Positions 39,104-43,935 of a stretch of 43,935 nucleotides of DNA are shown here, piece by piece. The translations under genes and the position numbers were made by a program. This DNA is from CAADGU01 sp964581605 (GTDB taxonomy: Bacteria > Chloroflexota > Anaerolineae > Promineifilales > Promineifilaceae), in assembly GCA_964581605.1 (NCBI GenBank), contig CAZOPF010000045.1, forward strand, positions 1 to 43,935. Reading direction: 5' to 3'. The notes beneath the pieces are model-generated. The model saw only the letters and a list, made by a program, of their open reading frames with translations. It did no database searches and had not been told where the DNA came from. How positions within the stretch are numbered: position 1 is the stretch's first letter; the number at the start of each line of letters is the position of its first letter.

Positions 39104-41032
39104 ATGACCCAGGTTCAAGCCCTCAAATGCCCCTCATGTAATGCCTCATTGGATTATGACGGCCGTTCCGAAACCATCCGCTGCGAATTTTGCGGCACCA
39201 CCATCATCGTGCCCGAAAACATGCGCGCTGGCGGCTACCAGTCCGCCGGTTCCGGCTATATGTATGGCGAATCACCTGAAAAAGCGGAAAACATTCACCA
39301 GGTTCTGGCACTGGTGCATCAGGGCAAAAAGATTGAGGCTATTAAACTATACCGCGACACCTTCGGCGTGGGGCTAAAAGAGGCCAAAGATATTGTGGAT
39401 GGTTTGGAAATGGGCAGGCCAACGGCCGTGACCATCACCACCACCTCCATTTCCCCGACCAGCAGCAGCAGCAGTTGTGGCTGCATCATCGGTATCCTCA
39501 TTCTCCTGTTCACATTGGGCATTACCGCGGTCGCGTTGGTTCCGTTTGTCTCAATCAGCCAGGTTGTTTCCGACCCAGAGGCATTCATCCAACAAATAAC
39601 TGAAGGGGATATTGATATTGAGTCCATTGCCGAAGATTTTGGCGAACAGGTCATTTCTATTAACCAAAACCTTCAGGGCAATCCGCTTGTCACCACTAGC
39701 GGCGGTGATGGTCTGGGCGCTGACTTGATCCTGGAAAGCTGGCAATACGCCAACAATGACAATACGATCACACTCAACTACACTGAAGAGAGCGACGGCA
39801 ATCGCGCCATTCGCTGGTCAGCAGAAGTGGGTGATTCCAGCAACAATCTCGGCTTCAATGTCGGTTTTGATAATCAGCAGGTGTATTACACCAGTGGCAG
39901 TACCCTGTACGCCATTAACCGGGCCAGCGGTGAGCAGGTGTGGCAAGCCAACCTCAGCGACATCGTAGACAAACAGTGTTACGGCTGTCTGCGTTCGGAG
40001 CAAGGCGTGGTGGTGGCGCTGACGGCCGATAACACCCTCTATGGCCTCAATGCCACCACCGGCCAAACGCTGTGGCAGGCCCGCCTGGAATCAGATAACG
40101 CGCTGTACGTCGAAGAAGGGTTTTTAGGCATGGCCATCCTGAAAAACAAAGTGGCTGTTTTGGATGAATCCGAGAAGGCTGGTGCATTTGGTTTTGCCCT
40201 GAAACTGTATGACATCAACAGCGGTGAATTGGCTCTGCAACTGGTGCCCCTATGCCCAGACGTTGATAACTTTTTTGATCCCGCCCCCTTTGGCTATTAC
40301 GATCAGGTGTTTATTGATGAAGCGCAGGATCGCCTCTTCTTTTTGTGGGGTGAAAGCATCAATGGCCCAGAGTGTCTGGAAGAGTGGAACCCGGAAACGG
40401 GCCAACCGATCTGGCAGACACGCCTGCCTGGGGAAGATACGGGTATTTCTTCCAGTATTGGCCAGGGCATCGTCACCGAATGGAACTTCTCACCTCATTT
40501 TGCCTTTGATGGCCAGACTTTGATGCTGCCTGCTTACCAATCTTCCAAACAGGGTGTGGCGCTGGCCGACCTGAGCAATGGCGCCATTCAGTTCAACCTG
40601 CAAGACGAGGATTATGAGATGTGGCCGATAGGTGTGCAGGGGGACACGGCCGTTGTCTGGGCGGAACGGCAGCGCGGCACCACGCAGGTGGAAGTGTGGG
40701 GGCTGAACAGAAGCACCGGCGAGCGGCTATGGCAGCATACCCTGACGGCCGAATATCTGTTTGATATGGACCCATTTGACGACCGTTGGACGTATCAGCT
40801 CACGCCCAACGGCCTATACATTTTGCAGCTATTCGCCACCCCAGAACCGCCTGAACTGCTGGTGCAATCCCTCAACACTGCCACCGGCGCGCTCAACTAC
40901 GAAGTGAAAAATACCTTGAGCAGCGACTATTGGGAAGGGTTGGCCCGCACCCCCAGCCATCTCTATTTGTCGGTGGAGACGCTGGTGGGGGTAGACCTGA
41001 GCAGTGGCGAAGCTACGCAGGAATGGCCGTAA
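39104..41032 (+). CDS. zinc ribbon + L7/L12-like domain + membrane segment + PQQ-type beta-propeller
   Basis: A 642-residue membrane protein with an unusual order. N-terminal zinc ribbon (CPSCNASLDYDG ... CEFCGTTIIVPEN); a helix-turn region that resembles the C-terminal domain of ribosomal L7/L12 (KIEAIKLYRDTFGVGLKEAK, about 82-105); Ser-rich loop; membrane segment (CIIGILILLFTLGITAVALV, about 127-146); then an outside PQQ-like/WD-type propeller (repeated AINRASGEQVWQANL, GLNATTGQTLWQARL, NPETGQPIWQTRL, LNRSTGERLWQHTL). No PQQ or catalytic residues can be assigned. GGAGATACC supports the ATG at 39104. The stop codon is inside a 7-mer repeat. Confidence 0.8.
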   Translation: MTQVQALKCPSCNASLDYDGRSETIRCEFCGTTIIVPENMRAGGYQSAGSGYMYGESPEKAENIHQVLALVHQGKKIEAIKLYRDTFGVGLKEAKDIVDGLEMGRPTAVTITTTSISPTSSSSSCGCIIGILILLFTLGITAVALVPFVSISQVVSDPEAFIQQITEGDIDIESIAEDFGEQVISINQNLQGNPLVTTSGGDGLGADLILESWQYANNDNTITLNYTEESDGNRAIRWSAEVGDSSNNLGFNVGFDNQQVYYTSGSTLYAINRASGEQVWQANLSDIVDKQCYGCLRSEQGVVVALTADNTLYGLNATTGQTLWQARLESDNALYVEEGFLGMAILKNKVAVLDESEKAGAFGFALKLYDINSGELALQLVPLCPDVDNFFDPAPFGYYDQVFIDEAQDRLFFLWGESINGPECLEEWNPETGQPIWQTRLPGEDTGISSSIGQGIVTEWNFSPHFAFDGQTLMLPAYQSSKQGVALADLSNGAIQFNLQDEDYEMWPIGVQGDTAVVWAERQRGTTQVEVWGLNRSTGERLWQHTLTAEYLFDMDPFDDRWTYQLTPNGLYILQLFATPEPPELLVQSLNTATGALNYEVKNTLSSDYWEGLARTPSHLYLSVETLVGVDLSSGEATQEWP

Positions 41033-41081
41033 TCCGTAATCCGTGATGTGTAGGTTGGATCACGCATCACGCATCACGAAT
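41028..41081. repeat. 7-mer arrays joining a stop codon to a start codon (locus K)
   Basis: CCGTAAT, CCGTAAT, CCGTGAT (41028-41048) contain the stop of the propeller gene. CACGCAT, CACGCAT, CACGAAT (41061-41081) run into the ATG of the next gene at 41080. The two groups are partly complementary (GTGATG with CATCAC). Confidence 0.85.
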
Positions 41082-42783
41082 GCTTACACAAACCACACGG
41101 CCGTCCTTCCACACCCTGCTCGATGCGGTAACGCTGACGGCCGTAGACGCCACCCCACCCGCCATCATCTATTTACACACAGACAGCCCGCCGCAAACTA
41201 TCTCACGCGAGATGTTTCGGCGGGCTATTACTGGTTATGCGAATGAATTGCCGCAGTTGGGCATCCAGCCGGGTGATCTGGTCATCATCGCCCACACCCA
41301 AAACCTGGAAAGCATCTACGCCTTTTGGGGGGCGCTGCTGGCCGGCGCCGTTCCCTCCATGTTTCCCACCCTCACCGAAAAGCTGGACGCCGACATCTAT
41401 ATGCAGCACATGGCCGAACTGGTGCGCCTTTCAAACGTAAAGGCGGTGCTGACGACGGATGAATTTGCGCCGCAGTTGGGCACGGCCGTGACCTGTCCGG
41501 TTTACAGTTCAAAAGAGATTCGAGATTGGGAGACTGAGAGACTAAGAAACTCCCTGTCTCCCAATCTCCCAGTCTCCCAGTCTCCTGATCCCCATTCCAC
41601 CGCCTTCCTGCAGCACTCCTCCGGCACGACCGGGCTGCAAAAGGGGGTAGCGCTGTCGCACACGGCCGTGCTCAACCAGCTTGCCAGTTACAGTGATGCC
41701 ATTCAGCTAAATGAACGGGATGTGATTGTGAGCTGGCTGCCGCTGTACCATGACATGGGGTTGATTGCCGGGTTTTTGCTGCCGCTGGTACAGGGCATTC
41801 CCCTGGTGCTCATGTCCCCGTTCGATTGGGTCAGCCACCCGGCGCTGCTGCTGCGGGCCATTCACGATTACCAGGGCACACTCTGCTGGCTGCCCAACTT
41901 CGCCTATAACCACTGCGCCCGCCGCATCCGCACCCGTGACAAAGAAGGGCTGTCGCTGGCCTCCATGCGCCTGTTCGTCAACTGCTCCGAACCGGTGCGG
42001 TATGAGAGCCATCAACTTTTCCTGAACGCCTTTGCCGCCAACGGACTCCACCCGGAAATGTTGGGAGTCAGTTATGCGATGGCCGAAAATACGTTTGCCG
42101 TCACCCAAACCGTACCGGGGAGTATGGCCGTGCTGGACACCATAGATGAATACGAACTAACCCATCATCAATATGCGCAGCCGGTAACGGCCGACCATCC
42201 CCAGGCGGCCGTTAAAGTCTCCTGCGGCCCCGTGATTGCGGAGACGGAAGTAGCGGTGTGGGATGGAGACGGCCGTGCCCTGCCCGACCGGCACGTGGGC
42301 GAAATTGCCATCCGCAGCAACTGTATGCTTACGGAATACTACCGGCGGCCTGATTTACGGCCGTTCGTGAATGGTTGGTACAAAACCGGCGACCGGGGTT
42401 ATATGGTGAACGGGGAACTTTTTGTGATCGGCCGGGCCAAGGATCTGATCATCAACGCGGGCAAAAACATCTACCCCCAAGACATTGAAACCATCGTTAA
42501 CGACGTACACGGCGTCCACCCTGGCCGCGCCGTCTGTTTTGGCGTCCCCGATGAAAAAGAGGGCACCGAACTCATCGCCATCGTCGCCGAAGTAAAAACC
42601 AGCGATGCCGCCGAACGCAAGGAGATCAACAAAGCCATTCGCCTGGAAGTGGCCCGGCAAAGCGGCGTCAGCGTCAGCTACGTGCATCTGGTTGGCCCCC
42701 ACTGGCTGCTCAAAACCTCCAGCGGCAAAATTGCCCGCGCCGCCAACCGGGAGAAGTGGCAGCTAGAAGTTGGTCAAATGTAA
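41080..42783 (+). CDS. fatty-acyl-AMP-ligase-like adenylating enzyme with repeat-derived insert
   Basis: An ANL-superfamily enzyme of 567 residues that would activate a carboxylic acid as acyl-AMP. Motifs: P-loop QHSSGTTGLQKGVALSH, SWLPLYHDMGLIAGFLLPL (a FAAL-type block), YKTGDRGYMVNGELFVIGRAKDLII and the C-terminal Lys in KTSSGKIARAANR. The overall style is closer to fatty-acyl-AMP ligases than to MenE or acetyl-CoA synthetase. Residues 147-172 (IRDWETERLRNSLSPNL onward) come from an inserted repeat immediately before the P-loop domain. No ribosome-binding site is visible; the ATG borders a 7-mer repeat. Confidence 0.85.
   Translation: MLTQTTRPSFHTLLDAVTLTAVDATPPAIIYLHTDSPPQTISREMFRRAITGYANELPQLGIQPGDLVIIAHTQNLESIYAFWGALLAGAVPSMFPTLTEKLDADIYMQHMAELVRLSNVKAVLTTDEFAPQLGTAVTCPVYSSKEIRDWETERLRNSLSPNLPVSQSPDPHSTAFLQHSSGTTGLQKGVALSHTAVLNQLASYSDAIQLNERDVIVSWLPLYHDMGLIAGFLLPLVQGIPLVLMSPFDWVSHPALLLRAIHDYQGTLCWLPNFAYNHCARRIRTRDKEGLSLASMRLFVNCSEPVRYESHQLFLNAFAANGLHPEMLGVSYAMAENTFAVTQTVPGSMAVLDTIDEYELTHHQYAQPVTADHPQAAVKVSCGPVIAETEVAVWDGDGRALPDRHVGEIAIRSNCMLTEYYRRPDLRPFVNGWYKTGDRGYMVNGELFVIGRAKDLIINAGKNIYPQDIETIVNDVHGVHPGRAVCFGVPDEKEGTELIAIVAEVKTSDAAERKEINKAIRLEVARQSGVSVSYVHLVGPHWLLKTSSGKIARAANREKWQLEVGQM
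41515..41592. repeat. inverted 7/8-mer arrays inside the acyl-AMP-ligase gene (locus L)
   Basis: Left arm GAGATTC-GAGATTGG-GAGACTGA-GAGACTAA, short centre, right arm TCTCCCAA-TCTCCCAG-TCTCCCAG-TCTCCTGA. TCTCCCAATCTC on the right is the complement of GAGATTGGGAGA on the left. The frame is kept. Confidence 0.85.
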
Positions 42784-42843
42784 GGCAGCGGCCGGCAGCC
42801 GGCAGCTTGTTGCTTTCCGGCGTCTCAACCATACAATAGCAAT

Positions 42844-43527
42844 ATGACCGATCAGCCTATTCCACCCGCCATCCCCCAGGCCATTGCCCAAATTGCCCCC
42901 GACGGCCGTCTGACCTCCCGCCAGAAACGTCGCCTGCTCATTGAGATGAGTTTGCGCAAACAAAAACCCGGCACCGGCAGCAGTCATGCCTTTATGCTAA
43001 GGAGAACGGCTATGAATCCCTGGCCTGACTTACGCCAAATACTCAATGATTTTCAATGGGTGATTGTGGGCGGCGTGGCCACACGCGCCTACATGCCAGA
43101 ACGCGCCACGAACGATATTGATATTTTGGTGCGACGCTCTGATGGACAGCGTGTGATTGAATCTCTAAATGAAGCGGGTTACACAGTAACAATAGAACTG
43201 GCCGTACCGGGCTTCATGTTGGCATCACCGGAAGGAGTTGAACTTGATGTTCTGTTTGGGGAACAAACGTGGCTGGAGGAAGCACTGGCACAACCGGAAT
43301 ATGATATGGCGAGTTACCCGGTTCTAAGTTTACCTTACCTGATATTGATGAAAATGGAGACGGGGCGCGGCCGTGACTTTGGCGACGTGACAACCATGTT
43401 GGGCTGGGCAAATGAAGAACAGCTAAACAAAGTAAGGGATGTCATCGCCAGATACAGCGCCCAAGATTTGGGCGATTTGGAATCACTTATTTTCATCGGT
43501 CAACAAGAACGGAAAACACCAGATTGA
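42844..43527 (+). CDS. MNT/AbiEii-type nucleotidyltransferase-fold protein
   Basis: A polymerase-beta-fold nucleotidyltransferase: VIVGGVATRAYM (GG motif), the metal aspartates in TNDIDILV and the third in VELDVLFG, then the helical MASYPVLSLPYLILMKMETG region with RDFGDV. The NTase part starts at ATG 43012, which has a perfect AAGGAG and would give 171 residues. The frame is open 56 codons further up to 42844 (QAIAQIAPDGRLTSRQKRRL), which looks coding and might be a separate short gene joined in frame, or a real N-terminal extension. Family members are often toxins or antitoxin-linked; no partner gene is recognised. Confidence 0.75.
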   Translation: MTDQPIPPAIPQAIAQIAPDGRLTSRQKRRLLIEMSLRKQKPGTGSSHAFMLRRTAMNPWPDLRQILNDFQWVIVGGVATRAYMPERATNDIDILVRRSDGQRVIESLNEAGYTVTIELAVPGFMLASPEGVELDVLFGEQTWLEEALAQPEYDMASYPVLSLPYLILMKMETGRGRDFGDVTTMLGWANEEQLNKVRDVIARYSAQDLGDLESLIFIGQQERKTPD

Positions 43528-43674
43528 GTGCGGGGCAATCTCCTGTACCGGCCCCATTTGCCCATCAATGCCCAACACCTCATACCCCAACTCTTCCAGC
43601 CGCCGCGCCAGCGCCGTGCCAAACCGCCCCAGGCCAATGACCACAAACTCTTGCTGCGATTTCTGACGTTTCAT
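43483..43674 (-). pseudogene. truncated TrkA/KtrA-type RCK protein
   Basis: The N-terminus of a K+-channel regulator (TrkA_N Rossmann) is intact: FVVIGLGRFGTALARRLEEL, then GYEVLGIDGQMGPVQEIAPH, after which the sequence leaves the family and stops at residue 63 instead of about 220. The upstream GGAGGG supports a once-functional start at 43674. Its 3' end overlaps the convergent nucleotidyltransferase gene by 45 bases, so the break point coincides with that gene. Confidence 0.78.
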
Positions 43675-43935
43675 AATCCCTCCGGTAGATGCTGCCGAAG
43701 TATAATCACGCCACCGCCAACCTTCAAAAAACGTAGCTATTCACCACTCAGGAAGCGAAGAATGCAACGGTCTTCCCTGGCAATGCTGCACCTTTACGTG
43801 AGCTTTTTCAGGAGTCTCAAAGAAATTTCTTGACAGCCGGGGGGGGGGGGGGGGGGGGAGAGGGTTGGGGTGATTTGAGTCATGGTTTTTTTTAAGCGAC
43901 ATGTGTTGGGGGAATTTTGCCCAAATAAAAACGGG
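43675..43935. other. contig-end region with truncated palindrome and 20-G run
   Basis: No gene recognised. CAGGAGTCTCAAAGAAATTTCTTGA (split: CAGGAGTCTC, then near-palindromic TCAAAGAAATTTCTTGA, 43816-43833) looks like the first half of a hairpin repeat. It runs into 20 consecutive G (43839-43858) and then low-complexity sequence. Bases beyond 43838 should be treated as unreliable. Confidence 0.7.

Larger units (their letters stand above)
309..42909. repeat. highly iterated palindrome ACGGCCGT (about 100 copies)
   Basis: The octamer occurs about 100 times in a manual scan, for example at 309-316, 554-561, 4927-4934, 36510-36517, 36534-36541, 38917-38924 and 42902-42909. From base composition about one copy is expected. 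Copies lie in genes on both strands, in all three frames, and in non-coding gaps. CGGCCG with other flanks is also common. It is a dispersed motif, not one contiguous element; the coordinates give first and last copies noted. Confidence 0.95.

Noticed and set aside
41080..42783. menE (o-succinylbenzoate-CoA ligase) completing the men pathway
   Set aside because: The SWLPLYHDMGLIAGFLLPL block and overall layout fit fatty-acyl-AMP ligases better, and it is not in the men operon.
43675..43838. Plus-strand coding frame beyond the trkA remnant
   Set aside because: It has no recognisable motif and crosses a non-coding palindrome-like stretch.
1..43935. Insertion sequences, prophage genes, rRNA or tRNA genes
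   Set aside because: No transposase, integrase or phage motif and no tRNA-like cloverleaf or rRNA sequence was recognised on reading; a tRNA search was not possible.

Overview
The window looks like one contig end from a mesophilic, heterotrophic bacterium, most likely a filamentous Chloroflexota (Anaerolineae-type). This is an inference. The supports are mid-50s GC by eye, GAF-rich soluble histidine kinases, many envelope proteins with Thr-Pro linkers, LysM and L,D-transpeptidase wall proteins, an rpsF-ssb-rpsR cluster without rplI, a menaquinone cluster, and short tandem repeats at gene borders. No rRNA, tRNA, CRISPR array, transposase or phage gene was recognised.

Layout. 0-12.5 kb (mostly +): a TrmH-type rRNA/tRNA methyltransferase, a MocR regulator (-), then TetR, histidine kinase, selA, tsaD, second histidine kinase, alanyl-tRNA editing protein, a metallo-beta-lactamase-fold pseudoenzyme and a Crp/Fnr regulator. 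Four of these act on RNA or tRNA. 12.5-16.7 kb (-): sppA, a GH99-like/LysM surface protein and the DNA glycosylase AlkC as one probable operon. 16.7-21.2 kb (+): promoter, rpsF, ssb, rpsR, a SurA/PpiC-like membrane protein, terminator, then a membrane-anchored amidase coupled to a YkuD transpeptidase. 21.2-31.2 kb (-): HAD hydrolase, lipoprotein, threonine dehydratase-like enzyme, GNAT, response regulator, Trm112-like protein, a STAND-like ATPase fused to an FGE-fold domain, hisI, hisF, DinB-like protein, methyltransferase and phosphatidylcholine synthase. 31.3-36.2 kb (-): TetR-menF-menD-menB. 36.2-43.9 kb: a histidine-kinase remnant, a fold-III PLP decarboxylase, an Ada-like alkyltransferase (-), a zinc-ribbon/L7L12-like/PQQ protein, a fatty-acyl-AMP-ligase-like enzyme, a nucleotidyltransferase and a truncated TrkA-type gene. 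The last ~95 bases carry a 20-G run and look like a poor contig end.

Two genome-scale signals stand out. First, the palindrome ACGGCCGT occurs about 100 times (manual count), roughly once per 430 bases against about one expected. It appears inside genes in all three frames (Thr-Ala-Val, x-Gly-Arg, Arg-Pro) and between genes, comparable to the HIP1 palindrome of cyanobacteria. Second, from about 25.0 kb onward, and not noticed before that point, there are many tiny arrays of 7- or 8-base units. Several are arranged as inverted arms around a short centre. They sit between genes, form stop or start codons, and are inserted in frame inside hisF, menD and the acyl-AMP ligase. Together they suggest a repeat family that spreads through genes and is tolerated at surface loops.
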